Source: Paraburkholderia caballeronis (lineage in GTDB: Bacteria > Pseudomonadota > Gammaproteobacteria > Burkholderiales > Burkholderiaceae). Taken from it: DNA of 64,000 bases. Position 1 is the stretch's first letter. Each line of letters starts with the position of its first letter. Positions 30,649 through 39,806 of the stretch are shown here, piece after piece. Below the pieces are notes generated by a model. That model ran no database searches. It had not been told where the DNA came from and was given only the letters and a program-made list of their open reading frames with translations. The stretch is taken from contig NZ_FNSR01000001.1 in NCBI RefSeq assembly GCF_900104845.1, positions 682,001 to 746,000 of the forward strand, read 5' to 3'. A program made the position numbers and the translations under genes.

Positions 30649-30674
30649 CCGGGGCGGCGCGGCCGCCCCCGGTT
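30649..30674. terminator. GC-rich hairpin between convergent genes
   Basis: An approximately 10-bp GC stem (CCGGGGCGGC / GCCGCCCCCGG with one bulge) is followed by only three T. It lies between the convergent MFS and AraC genes and may terminate both. Confidence 0.45.
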
Positions 30675-30727
30675 TCGCCACCGTGAAGCGTGTGCGGACC
30701 TGCTCGACCCACACGCCGCCGCGCGCG

Positions 30728-31675
30728 CTAATGCGACGACACAAACACCGCCCCTCGATGCACGGGCGGCACCGCAAAACTCTCCTTCATGCGCCGCGCT
30801 TCCTCGGCCGGCGTGAGCCCGAACAGCCGCTTGAACTCGCGGCTGAACTGCGACGCGCTCTCGTAGCCGACTTCGCCGGCCGCCGCCGCCGCGGTCACGC
30901 CGTTGCGCACCATCAGCAGCCGCGCCTGATGCAGCCGGATCGACTTCAGGTACTGGATCGGCGACGTGCTGGTCACTGTCTTGAAGTGGCTGTGGAACGC
31001 CGGCACGCTCATGCCGGCCTCGCGCGCGAGTTGCCCGACGTCGAGCGCCTCGTCGAACGACGAATGAATGCGGCGCAGCGCGTGCGAAATCTTGCCGAAC
31101 TGGCCGTGCGCGGCGAGCGCCGCGCGTATCGATCCGCCCTGATCGCCGGTCAGCACGCGGAAATACAGTTCGCGCACCAGCGCGGGACCGAGCAGCCCGG
31201 CTTCGAGCGGATCGTCCATCGCTTCGAGAAAACGCAGCACCGATGCGCCGAGCCGCGCGTCCACCGGCGAGGAAATCATCCCTTTCGGTGCGGCGGGCGG
31301 CTGGCCGCCGCGTTGATCGATCTGCAGCATCAGGTCGGCGGCGACCTTGAAGTCGAGGTGCATGTAGATCGCGAGCAGGGGTTTGTCGGCGCTCGCGTCG
31401 GTCTCCATCGTGAACGGCACCGGCACCGACACGGCCAGATAGTGCTGCTCGTCGTACAGATACACGCGATCGCCGAAGAAGCCCCGCTTGCGCCCCTGGC
31501 AGACGATCACGATACCCGGGTCGTACAGCACCGGCGTCCGTTTCAGCGGGCGGTTCGAGCGCAGGAAGCGGACGTCGGGCAGCGCGGTCAGGTTGTAGCC
31601 TTCCTGCGGCGCGAGCCGGCCGAGCAGCGAAATCGTGCGTTGCCGGCTGCGCGCGTCCCATGTCGGGTCGCTCAA
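30728..31675 (-). CDS. AraC-family transcriptional regulator
   Basis: 315 aa. I choose the TTG at 31675 because GGAGG stands 6 nt before it; the frame is open to an ATG at 31792, but the extra 39 residues are low-complexity. The N-terminal AraC_N/cupin-like domain (FLRSNRPLKRTPVLYDPGIVIVCQGRK) is followed by a double HTH: LDVGQLAREAGMSVPAFHSHFKTVTSTSPIQYLK and NGVTAAAAAGEVGYESASQFSREFKRLFGLTPAE. It is divergent from the SDR gene 210 bp away and probably regulates it. Confidence 0.93.
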   Translation of the reverse strand: MSDPTWDARSRQRTISLLGRLAPQEGYNLTALPDVRFLRSNRPLKRTPVLYDPGIVIVCQGRKRGFFGDRVYLYDEQHYLAVSVPVPFTMETDASADKPLLAIYMHLDFKVAADLMLQIDQRGGQPPAAPKGMISSPVDARLGASVLRFLEAMDDPLEAGLLGPALVRELYFRVLTGDQGGSIRAALAAHGQFGKISHALRRIHSSFDEALDVGQLAREAGMSVPAFHSHFKTVTSTSPIQYLKSIRLHQARLLMVRNGVTAAAAAGEVGYESASQFSREFKRLFGLTPAEEARRMKESFAVPPVHRGAVFVSSH

Positions 31676-31885
31676 TGAATCCTCCGTGGTGGTCGTGCCT
31701 GTTGCACACGCACTATCGCACGAGTTGCGTGCGGCGCGCGCGGCGCTCATAGGAATAGGCAATAACGATAGAGGAATCCGCTTCCACGCCAATGCTTCGG
31801 AACCCTACCATCTGGTTCGACGGCATCGTACGTCGCGCAGCGATGTGATGCCCGACCATCGTTCATTCATTGGCGGGAACCGAGG

Positions 31886-32719
31886 ATGTCAGCAGACAAG
31901 ACGATTTTCATCACCGGAGCGAATAGCGGCTTCGGACGCGCATTGGCCGTCGCGGCGCTCGACGCCGGCCATCGGGTGATCGGCACCGTACGCAGCGATG
32001 CCACGAAGCAGGCGTTCGAGGCGCTGCATCCGGCGAACGCGTTCGCGCGGATACTCGACGTCACCGACTTCGACGCCATCGACGGCGTGATCGCGGAAGC
32101 GGAGCACAGCGTCGGCCCGATCGACGTGCTGGTCAACAACGCGGGTTATGGGCACGAAGGCATCATGGAGGAGTCGCCGCTCGGCGAGATGCGCCGGCAG
32201 TTCGACGTGAACGTGTTCGGCGCGGTCGCGGTGACGAAGGCGGTGCTGCCGTTCATGCGCGCGCGCCGACGCGGCCACATCGTGAACATCACGTCGATGG
32301 GCGGCTTCATCACGATGCCGGGCATCGCGTATTACTGCGGCAGCAAGTTCGCGCTCGAAGGCATTTCCGAGGTGCTCGGCAAGGAGCTGAAGCCGTTCGG
32401 CATCGCGGTCACCGCGGTCGCGCCGGGCTCGTTTCGCACCGACTGGGCCGGCCGCTCGATGGTGCGCACCGCGCGCAGCATCGCGGACTACGACGCGCTG
32501 TTCGACCCGATCCGCCAGACCCGCGCGGAGCGCAGCGGCCATCAGCCCGGCGACCCGGCGAAGGCCGCGCGCGCGATCCTGACGCTGATCGGCAGCGACG
32601 ACCCGCCCGCGCATCTGCTGCTCGGCACCGACGCGCTGACGCTGGTGCGCGGCAAGCTCGCGAGTTACGCGGCGGAGATCGACGCGTGGGAAGCGGTCAC
32701 GCGTTCGACGGACGGGTAG
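31886..32719 (+). CDS. Short-chain dehydrogenase/reductase
   Basis: 277 aa. Classical SDR: cofactor motif TGANSGFGRALA (residues 10-21), NNAGYGHEG, catalytic Ser in ITSMGG and Y-x-x-x-K in YCGSK, followed by APGSFRTDWAGRS. The R in position after the second strand (TVRSDAT) suggests NADP preference, which is only an inference. The gene is divergent from an AraC regulator of the type that often controls such reductases. The substrate is unknown. Confidence 0.92.
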   Translation: MSADKTIFITGANSGFGRALAVAALDAGHRVIGTVRSDATKQAFEALHPANAFARILDVTDFDAIDGVIAEAEHSVGPIDVLVNNAGYGHEGIMEESPLGEMRRQFDVNVFGAVAVTKAVLPFMRARRRGHIVNITSMGGFITMPGIAYYCGSKFALEGISEVLGKELKPFGIAVTAVAPGSFRTDWAGRSMVRTARSIADYDALFDPIRQTRAERSGHQPGDPAKAARAILTLIGSDDPPAHLLLGTDALTLVRGKLASYAAEIDAWEAVTRSTDG

Positions 32720-32764
32720 GCGATACGGGCCACACGCCGATGGCCGGGCGTCGATGGGCGGTCG

Positions 32765-33769
32765 TTACGCGATCGGCGTCGTCACCGGCGCGACGTCCAT
32801 CACGTCGCCGGGTTCGGCGGCGACGAACCGCCGCTCGTCGATGCCGCGGCGGCGCAGCGCGTCGCGCAGCAGCGCGAGCGGTTCCTCGCGCGCTTCGTCG
32901 GTGAGCCGGAACACGCCCCAGTGAATGCCGATCGACTGCGCGGCGCCGAGGTCCTCCATGATGCGCACCGCCTCTTCCGGATCGGTGTGCTGGTCGCGCA
33001 TGAACCAGCGCGGCGCATACGCGCCGATCGGGATCAGCGCGACGTCGGGCGAGCCGATGCGCGCGCGCATCTGCCGGAAGATCTCGCCGTTGCCGTAGCC
33101 GGTGTCGCCGGCGAAATACACGAGGCCATCGGGCGTTTGCAGCATGAACCCGCACCACAGCGCCATGCGCCGGTCGCCGGTGCCGCGCGCGGACCAGTGA
33201 TACGCGGGCACGAACGTCGCGTCGACGCCGCCCGCGAGTTCGACCCGATCCCACCAGTCGCCGGTGACGACGCGCGCATCCGGGATCACGCTGCGGACGA
33301 TCGCGTCGTTGCCGAGCGGCGTGACGATGAGCGGCGCGTGCGCCTGATGCAGCCGGCGCAGCGTCGCGACGTCCAGATGGTCGTAGTGGTTGTGACTGAG
33401 CAGGATCGCGTCGATCGGCGGCAGGCGGTCGAACGCGACGCCCGGCGCGCTCACGCGCTTCGGCCCCGCGAAGCTGAACGGGCTCGCACGCTCGGACCAG
33501 ACCGGGTCGGTCAGCAGGTTCAGCGAGCCGGCCTGGATCAGCACCGTCGCGTGGCCGACCATCGTGATGCGCAGGCCGGCGACCCGTTCGTCCGGAACGG
33601 TCTGCCGGCCGCGCACCGCATCGGGCCAGCGCGCGGCCTTTTCCTTCATGCGCCAGCGCAGCAGGTCGGCGGCCGAGCGGTCGGTGCTCGGGTGGTCCGG
33701 GTTGAAGAAGCGGACCCCGTCGTAGTGGTCGCTGACCGGGCCGGAGTAATACTTGTTGACGCTTGCCAT
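32765..33769 (-). CDS. Metallo-beta-lactamase-fold hydrolase (UlaG/NAPE-PLD-like)
   Basis: 334 aa, ATG with GGAAAGAG upstream. The metal-binding motif is HNHYDHLD, with further ligand candidates in FVPAYHWSARG, FAGDTGYGNG and IGIHWGVF. N-terminal VGHATVLIQAGSLNLLTDPVWSERASP is characteristic of the L-ascorbate-6-phosphate lactonase/NAPE-phospholipase D-like branch. Probable phosphodiesterase or lactonase, substrate unknown. It faces the SDR gene tail-to-tail. Confidence 0.9.
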   Translation of the reverse strand: MASVNKYYSGPVSDHYDGVRFFNPDHPSTDRSAADLLRWRMKEKAARWPDAVRGRQTVPDERVAGLRITMVGHATVLIQAGSLNLLTDPVWSERASPFSFAGPKRVSAPGVAFDRLPPIDAILLSHNHYDHLDVATLRRLHQAHAPLIVTPLGNDAIVRSVIPDARVVTGDWWDRVELAGGVDATFVPAYHWSARGTGDRRMALWCGFMLQTPDGLVYFAGDTGYGNGEIFRQMRARIGSPDVALIPIGAYAPRWFMRDQHTDPEEAVRIMEDLGAAQSIGIHWGVFRLTDEAREEPLALLRDALRRRGIDERRFVAAEPGDVMDVAPVTTPIA

Positions 33770-34003
33770 GCGGCTCTTTCCAGTTGACGCGGAGACGGAA
33801 CGGACGCTGCGCGCCGCGTTTCGCGAGGCTGGCCGTCGGGCGACGGGCCGATCGGGAAACGGTAACCGATATGCGGGAATCCTGCTGACGCGGCTTGCGG
33901 GGGACGAGCGGTTCGAAGCCTGTGTTCGCGTGGCCGTTTTGCCAGGCCGACGCATGCGTCAGCACGAGCCCGGTTGCACCGGCCGCCGTTCCACCGAAGC
34001 CTG

Positions 34004-35188
34004 CTAATCCCCCATCGCGCGAAACGCCTGGTCGAAATCGCCGATCAGGTCGTCGACGTCCTCGATGCCGACCGACACGCGGACGAGCGTCGGCGCGATG
34101 CCGGCCGCCGGCCGTTCGTCCGGCGCGAGGCGCGCGTGCGCGTGCGTCATCGACGCCGGATGCTCGATCAGGCTCTCGACGCCGCCCGGGCTCACCGCGA
34201 TCCGGATCAGCTTCAGGCCGTTGACGAACGCCTTCGCCTGCTCGAACGAGCCGGCCAGTTCCAGCGCGACCATGCCGCCGGGCGCGCGCATCTGCGTGAC
34301 CGCCACCGCGTGGCCGGGGTCCGCCGCGAGGCCCGGATAGTGGACGCGTGCGACGTGCGGCGAGCCGGCCAGATAACGCGCGAGCTTCGCCGCGTTGTCG
34401 CAGTGCCGCTCCATGCGCACCGACAGCGTCGCGATTCCGCGCAGCACCAGATACGCGGTGTCGGGCGCCATCGCCGCGCCGGTCGCATGCCCGATGCCGT
34501 CGAAGCGCAGCCGCGCCACGTCCGCTTTCGTGCCGCAGATGCAGCCGCCGACCCCGTCGCCGTGTCCGCCGAGGTACTTCGTCGTCGAATGCACGACGAG
34601 GTTCGCGCCGAGTGCGAGCGGGTTTTGCAGGTACGGCGTGGCGAACGTGTTGTCGACCACCACGCGTACGTGCGGATGATGCGTATGCGCGAGCGCGCTG
34701 AGCGCCGCGATGTCGTTCACCTTCAGCGTCGGGTTGCACGGGCTCCCGAAATAGACGATCGCAGTGTTCGCCTTCAGCGCGTCGCGCACGCGATCGACGT
34801 CGTTGAAATCGACGCCATCGACTTCGATGCCGAAGCGCGTCAGCGCGTGCGCGAACAGCGCATGGGTGTCGCCGTGCAGCGCGGTGTCCGCGAGCAGATG
34901 GTCGCCCGGTTTCAGGAACGTCCACATCACGGTCGAGATCGCGCCGATGCCGCTCGCGGTGACGACACAGTCGCCAGCGCCTTCGAGCGCGGCCATCCGC
35001 CGTTCGAGCGCGGCGTTGGCCGGGTTGCCGAGCCGCGTGTAGCCGTACAGGTCCGGCTCGCTGGCGAAGAGGCCGGCCTCATCGACCGACGCGAAGCCGG
35101 ACGTGCCCGAACGGGACACGGGCGTGGTTACGGAGCCATACGGATCGCGTTCCGTGCCGGCGTGGATCACCTGGGTGCTTCGCTTCAT
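34004..35188 (-). CDS. PLP-dependent trans-sulfuration enzyme (cystathionine synthase/lyase type)
   Basis: 394 aa with GGAGG before the ATG. Cys/Met-metabolism PLP family: PLP lysine in VVHSTTKYLGGHGD, substrate loop YGYTRLGNPANAALERRMAALEG, DNTFATPYLQNPLALGA and SVGIEDVDDLIGDFDQAF. It could be cystathionine gamma-synthase, cystathionine lyase or methionine gamma-lyase; residues separating these activities cannot be judged safely by eye. It has no operon partner and is preceded by a 700-bp region without genes. Confidence 0.88.
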   Translation of the reverse strand: MKRSTQVIHAGTERDPYGSVTTPVSRSGTSGFASVDEAGLFASEPDLYGYTRLGNPANAALERRMAALEGAGDCVVTASGIGAISTVMWTFLKPGDHLLADTALHGDTHALFAHALTRFGIEVDGVDFNDVDRVRDALKANTAIVYFGSPCNPTLKVNDIAALSALAHTHHPHVRVVVDNTFATPYLQNPLALGANLVVHSTTKYLGGHGDGVGGCICGTKADVARLRFDGIGHATGAAMAPDTAYLVLRGIATLSVRMERHCDNAAKLARYLAGSPHVARVHYPGLAADPGHAVAVTQMRAPGGMVALELAGSFEQAKAFVNGLKLIRIAVSPGGVESLIEHPASMTHAHARLAPDERPAAGIAPTLVRVSVGIEDVDDLIGDFDQAFRAMGD

Positions 35189-35895
35189 CGGTCGGGTCCT
35201 CCGTGGCGGAACGGCGTGAGTGCCTGGAACGGCCGGCCCGCTGCCGCCATGCGGTGCATTCGTTCGGGTGCAGGCGCCGCTCTGCGTGACGCCGTTCGGG
35301 TTCTTCGCCGGATCGGCCGGTGGGCCGTTGTCGATTGCGGGGACGGTCATGTCGCGCAGAGTGGCGAAGATGCGCGATGGCGTGCGGCGGTCGCCGTTTT
35401 TTAGCGAGGCTTCGGCCGCTGCCGGATGCGCAGCGTGTTTGTTCGCGTTGATCGGCTTACCCGCCGGTCTCCGTTCGAACAGCTTCACAGGGGTGAACGC
35501 GATGGCGATTGCCGGCGCGTCATGGGGGACGGGAAACGCGGGGCCAGCGCGAATCGAAGGCGGGGGGCGAAGGTGCCGCGGCGCCGACGCAGCGCAGCGA
35601 AGAAGCCGGAACCGGCGCGACGAGTTTCCATGCGCTCCGTTCGTTCAGCGATGCGAACGCGAGGCCATGACCCAGGCATGCAGGGATGGGCGGCCGGTTG
35701 TCCGCGGCCGGCGGGCAGCGACGCATGACAGCACCTCGGCGTGAACCGGCGTCGCGGCAGGCCGAACGGGCGGCGCGCGGCGGCGGTCGGGCAGGGAGGG
35801 AGTCAGCGTAGCACGACGGCCGGACGGCCGTTCGCAAAGCGGCGGCGCCGGACCGGCGTAGCTGCGCGCGAAGAAGCAGCGCCGGCCCGAAGCGT
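35189..35895. other. Long intergenic region, no supported gene
   Basis: 707 bp between the PLP enzyme and the EF-hand gene. Open frames on both strands are Arg/Pro/Ala-rich shadows. I looked for SAM- or SAH-type riboswitch elements upstream of the PLP gene and recognised none. The frame of the PLP gene remains open upstream for 100 codons, but without a plausible start or domain. Confidence 0.4.
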
Positions 35896-36480
35896 TCAGC
35901 TCGCCGTATTCGCGGCGTAAAGCTGCGTCGCGAGGCTCGCGAGAATCGCGTTGGTGTCGAGCGTCTGCGGATGCTGGGCCTGCTCGCTCAGCGCGTTGGT
36001 CTGCTGGCCGGCCGATCCGTCCAGCGCGGTCCGCAGTTCCTGCTGCATGAACTGCGTGAAGCGGTCCGTCGTGAACGGGTTCGGCACGCTGTTTTTGAAC
36101 TCCGCATCGGTGACGACGCCGTTGCCGTCCGCGTCCATCGCGCTGAACAGCGACTGCGCGGAATCCGCGCTGCCGCCGCCCGCGACGACCGCTTCGGTGA
36201 GTTCCTGAAGCGACACGTTGCCGTCGCCATCCCGGTCGACATCCGACGCCAGTTGCGACTTGTACAGGTCGCCGAACGACACCGTTTCGATGTCGACGCC
36301 CTTGGCGCGTAGCTGGTCGAACGACGCGGCGTTCTTCGCGGCCGCGGCGCCGGCCGCTTTCTGTTCGGCGGCGGACTGCGCCTGCGCATCGGCGATCAGC
36401 GACGCCGACGCCGCGCCCTGGGACGCGAGCGAGTTCGCGTACGACGTGTAGATCGGGGGGAGGGTGGTGATCGCGCTCAT
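35896..36480 (-). CDS. EF-hand calcium-binding protein
   Basis: 194 aa from the ATG at 36480 (a GTG at 36489 is possible; neither has a strong ribosome-binding site). Two canonical EF-hand loops are seen: DVDRDGDGNVSLQEL and AMDADGNGVVTDAEF. The N-terminal 60 residues are Ala/Ser-rich and helical with no signal peptide, and the C-terminal segment is Gln/Thr-rich. This resembles XopAW/CREC-like bacterial EF-hand proteins often found in Burkholderia. Function is probably calcium binding; export is unknown. Confidence 0.85.
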   Translation of the reverse strand: MSAITTLPPIYTSYANSLASQGAASASLIADAQAQSAAEQKAAGAAAAKNAASFDQLRAKGVDIETVSFGDLYKSQLASDVDRDGDGNVSLQELTEAVVAGGGSADSAQSLFSAMDADGNGVVTDAEFKNSVPNPFTTDRFTQFMQQELRTALDGSAGQQTNALSEQAQHPQTLDTNAILASLATQLYAANTAS

Positions 36481-36854
36481 GTTGCCCACGATAGCCGCGG
36501 CGGCGCGCGGCCGATTGCCCGAACAGGCCGCGATATTTCCCCCTATTCCCGGGTAAAAAGGGGGCGCGCGCGATTGTCAGCGCTATTGTCAGCTTTGCGA
36601 AAGAGAGGGACGCCACGGCTCGCCGCGTGGGGTCAAACGCCCTGGTACTTTCCCAACAGGGCCAGAAATGCGCGAAACTTCGGCCCGCTTTCATCTAAAC
36701 TCTGCACTTTGATTGCAAAACCGTCCGGCGGAGGCGGGGGAAAGAAAACCTTCCGCGGGCGTCAAAGGCCGTCGATAACGGCCGATAACCAAGGATATGC
36801 GTCTGCTCGCCGTGTTTCGCGGCTGGCGGACGGCCCCACAGAAGGATAGACACC
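36481..36854. other. Intergenic region upstream of the glycosyltransferase
   Basis: 374 bp between two divergent genes. It is less GC-rich near 36650-36730. A short inverted sequence GCCGTCGATAACGGC (36767-36781) is seen. No gene, terminator or clear promoter was identified. Confidence 0.4.
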
Positions 36855-37877
36855 ATGTTGCAATATACCCGTGGCGGTCCCGCGCGCGGGGAGGCGTATC
36901 TGGCGGGCGGCTATGCCGGGGGAACCCGCGAATCCCAACGTGATCTGATCTCGCTCGTCGTCCCGTTCCACAACGAAGCCGCCATCACCGGCGCGTTCTT
37001 CGACGCCGTCGTGCCCGTGTTGCAGGGCATCCCCGATTCGGACTACGAGATCGTCTGCGTGAACGACGGCAGCACCGACGCGACGCTCGAACGGCTGATC
37101 GCCGCGTGCGACGCGAATCCGCGCGTGCGCGTGATCGATCTGTCGCGCAATTTCGGCAAGGAAGCCGCGCTGACGGCCGGCATCGATCTGGCGGACGGCG
37201 CCGCGGTGATCCCGTTCGACGCGGACCTGCAGGACCCGCCGGAAGTGATTCCGCAGATGGTCGCGCGCTGGCGCGAAGGCTACGACGTCGTGCTCGCGAA
37301 GCGCGCGGAGCGGCAGACGGACACCTACGCCAAGCGCGGCACCGCCGCGCTGTTCTATCGCGTGCACAACGCCATTTCGGACACCGAGATTCCGGAGAAC
37401 GCCGGCGACTTCCGGCTGATGTCGCGGCAGGTGGTCGATTCGCTGAAGCAGTTGCCGGAAAACCGGCGCTTCATGAAGGGCCTGTTCGCGTGGGTCGGCT
37501 TTCGCACGACGCAGATCGAGTACGTGCGCCAGGCGCGCGTCGGCGGCGAGTCGAAGTTTTCCGGCTGGAAGCTGTGGAACTTCGCGATCGAGGGGCTCAC
37601 GAGCTTCGGCACGCTGCCGCTGCGCGTGTGGACATACCTCGGCGGCGCGACCGCCGGGTTCGCGATCCTGTACGCGGCCTACCTGATCCTGCGCACCGCC
37701 GTGCGTGGCGTCGACGTGCCGGGTTACGCGTCGATCATCACCGCCGTGCTGTTCCTCGGCGGCGTGCAACTGGTCGGGATCGGCGTGATCGGCGAATACG
37801 TCGGGCGCATCTACATGGAAGCGAAGCGCCGCCCGGTCTACATCGTCAGGCGCACCTACCGGCAAGGCCAGTCGTGA
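36855..37877 (+). CDS. GT2 family glycosyltransferase, GtrB/DPM1-like
   Basis: 340 aa. An N-terminal GT-A domain shows LVVPFHNEAA, VNDGSTDATLERL and PFDADLQDPPEVI (DXD-type metal site), then two C-terminal membrane helices (about 250-330). This architecture is typical of bactoprenol glucosyltransferases and ArnC-like enzymes, which load a sugar on undecaprenyl phosphate at the inner membrane. The next gene encodes a GT-C-type protein that could use the lipid-linked sugar. The ATG is 855 bases after a 36.8-kb AT-richer stretch with GAAGGA upstream. Confidence 0.92.
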   Translation: MLQYTRGGPARGEAYLAGGYAGGTRESQRDLISLVVPFHNEAAITGAFFDAVVPVLQGIPDSDYEIVCVNDGSTDATLERLIAACDANPRVRVIDLSRNFGKEAALTAGIDLADGAAVIPFDADLQDPPEVIPQMVARWREGYDVVLAKRAERQTDTYAKRGTAALFYRVHNAISDTEIPENAGDFRLMSRQVVDSLKQLPENRRFMKGLFAWVGFRTTQIEYVRQARVGGESKFSGWKLWNFAIEGLTSFGTLPLRVWTYLGGATAGFAILYAAYLILRTAVRGVDVPGYASIITAVLFLGGVQLVGIGVIGEYVGRIYMEAKRRPVYIVRRTYRQGQS

Positions 37878-38059
37878 CGCGCGGCGCCTGACCTGACCGC
37901 GCGTTTCGCACGGCCAGCGAGGATGCCGCAGCGGCTCGCACGGCGCAAAGCCGTATCGTTGCGACCCGCGCGTGCGCCTACGTTTGCGTCGCGCACACGG
38001 ACCGCCGTAGCGCATCGCACGCGCGGCGACCCGCAATTCGTTCAAACAAAACAATCCCC

Positions 38060-39589
38060 ATGACACAACCGATATCCGCGAGCCGGCCGGCCCGCGACTT
38101 CCACGCCGGCGGTCACGCCGCCTCCGGCATGACGCGCCTCGTCGCGCTGCTGCCGATCCATGCCGTCGTGTGGACGATCGCCGCGTGGCTGTCGCGCGGC
38201 AACCTCGACACGCAGGGCGACATGGTCGAGAACTACGTGTGGGGCATCGAATGGCAGGCGGGTTACGCGAAGCATCCGCCGCTGTTCGCGTGGATCACCG
38301 CCGCATGGTTCCGCGTGTTCCCGCACACCGACGTCGCGTATTTCGCGCTGTCCGCGCTGAACGCGATGGTCGGGCTGCTCGGCATCGCCGCGCTCGCGGG
38401 GCGTTTCGTGCCGCGCCGGGTCGCAGTGGTCGCGGGGCTCGCGATGGCCGTGACACCGCTTTATTCCGGGCTGGCGATCAAGTTCAACGCGAACGCGGTG
38501 CTGCTATCCGTATGGCCGTGGGCCGCGTATTGCTTCGTGCGCTACATGCAGACCGGCGGCTGGCGGTCCGCGCTCGCGCTCGGCGCGCTTGCCGCGGCCG
38601 CGGTGCTCGGCAAGTATTTCTCGATCGTGCTGCTCGTCGCGTTCGCGCTCGCCGCACTCGTGCGGCCGGCGTGGCGCGCGCGGCTCTTCCACTGGCGGTC
38701 GGCCCTCGTCGTCGTGGCGGGGCTGGCCGTGCTGCTGCCGCACCTGCACTGGCTCGTGACGAATCACTTCCCGACGTTCGGTTACGCGGAGCAGCGCACC
38801 GGCGGCACGCTGCTGTCGGCGGTCGGCCGGTTCGGCATCTATACGCTCGCGCAGATCGGCTACCTGCTGCCGGCGTTCTGCTTCGTGATCCTGATCGTGG
38901 GCGAAGGCCGCCTGCGCGCCGCGAAGCGGATGGCGTCGAGCTACGTGCGGCCGTCGCTGCATCCCGATCTGTGGTGGCTCGCGTTCGCGCCGCTGATCGT
39001 CGTCGGCGCGATCGCGGTCGCCGCGAGAACGCAGATGGCGTCCGTGTGGGGCATGGCCGAATGGTTCGCGCTCGCGCCGCTGTGGCTCGCGGTGCTGGTG
39101 CGCGAGCGTGTGCCGGTGCGGCCGGAGCGCGCCGCGTGGGTGCTCGTCGTCTACTGGGCGGTCGTGCTGGCCGTCAACGCGACGATCGGCTATTCCGGCG
39201 CGCGCCGCAACACGGACGACGCCGCCGAGCCGCGCGCGGAACTCGCGGCGGCGGCCGGCGCGCTGTGGCAAGAGCGGACCGGCGAGCCGCTGCGGATCGT
39301 CGCTGGCTCGACGCAGTCCGCGCAGTCGATCGCGTTCTACGGCGGCGACGGCGCGCGGTTCTGGGACTATGGCGAGCCGCGCATGACGCCGTGGCTGGGC
39401 AGCGGGGATTTCGCCCGCGACGGCGTGCTGTTCGCGTGCCGCGGCGACGACGCAACCTGCGCGACGCACGCGGCGGCGATCACCGGCGCGAAGCCGGTGC
39501 GCGTGACGGTGAGCAAGCACGCATGGGGGATGACGCTGCCCGCGCGCGCCTACGATCTGTTCGTGAAGGCGCCGGACAACGGCGGTTGA
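38060..39589 (+). CDS. GT39/ArnT-like membrane glycosyltransferase
   Basis: 509 aa. About ten or more membrane helices with a periplasmic C-terminal part. Near the N-terminus, an acidic pair in GNLDTQGDMVENYVWG and KHPPLFAWITAAWF are the loop features of polyprenol-phosphate-sugar-dependent GT-C transferases (PMT_2/ArnT). It lies 182 bp after the GT2 gene in the same direction, so the pair probably makes and transfers a lipid-linked sugar to a surface glycan or lipid A. The target is unknown. Confidence 0.88.
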   Translation: MTQPISASRPARDFHAGGHAASGMTRLVALLPIHAVVWTIAAWLSRGNLDTQGDMVENYVWGIEWQAGYAKHPPLFAWITAAWFRVFPHTDVAYFALSALNAMVGLLGIAALAGRFVPRRVAVVAGLAMAVTPLYSGLAIKFNANAVLLSVWPWAAYCFVRYMQTGGWRSALALGALAAAAVLGKYFSIVLLVAFALAALVRPAWRARLFHWRSALVVVAGLAVLLPHLHWLVTNHFPTFGYAEQRTGGTLLSAVGRFGIYTLAQIGYLLPAFCFVILIVGEGRLRAAKRMASSYVRPSLHPDLWWLAFAPLIVVGAIAVAARTQMASVWGMAEWFALAPLWLAVLVRERVPVRPERAAWVLVVYWAVVLAVNATIGYSGARRNTDDAAEPRAELAAAAGALWQERTGEPLRIVAGSTQSAQSIAFYGGDGARFWDYGEPRMTPWLGSGDFARDGVLFACRGDDATCATHAAAITGAKPVRVTVSKHAWGMTLPARAYDLFVKAPDNGG

Positions 39590-39806
39590 TCGGCGGGCGA
39601 GGCGGGCGTCGTGTCGTGCAGCTGGCGGCGCGGCGGAACCGGCTGAACGGCGGAAAGCCCGGTCGCCAAAGTCCCCGTTGGTCCGCACCACGCATCACCG
39701 CCGCCGGCCCCGCGCGAATACGCGATGCGTGTTCCGCGCGGCGCCGCTGCTGACCGACTGGCAACCGGGCGTGACCGCCCGCCCGCCGCCTCCGAGCGCC
39801 GCCGCC

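Noticed and set aside
35189..35400. SAM or SAH riboswitch upstream of the trans-sulfuration gene
   Set aside because: No conserved riboswitch core could be recognised in the leader; GC-rich hairpins alone are not enough.
34004..35404. Long frames on both strands over the PLP enzyme
   Set aside because: The minus-strand frame carries a clear trans-sulfuration fold with a PLP Lys; the others are GC-rich shadows.
35220..35744. Plus-strand frame of 174 codons in the long intergenic region
   Set aside because: Low-complexity Gly/Ala/Arg translation, with no ribosome-binding site and no domain. Considered and left as no gene.
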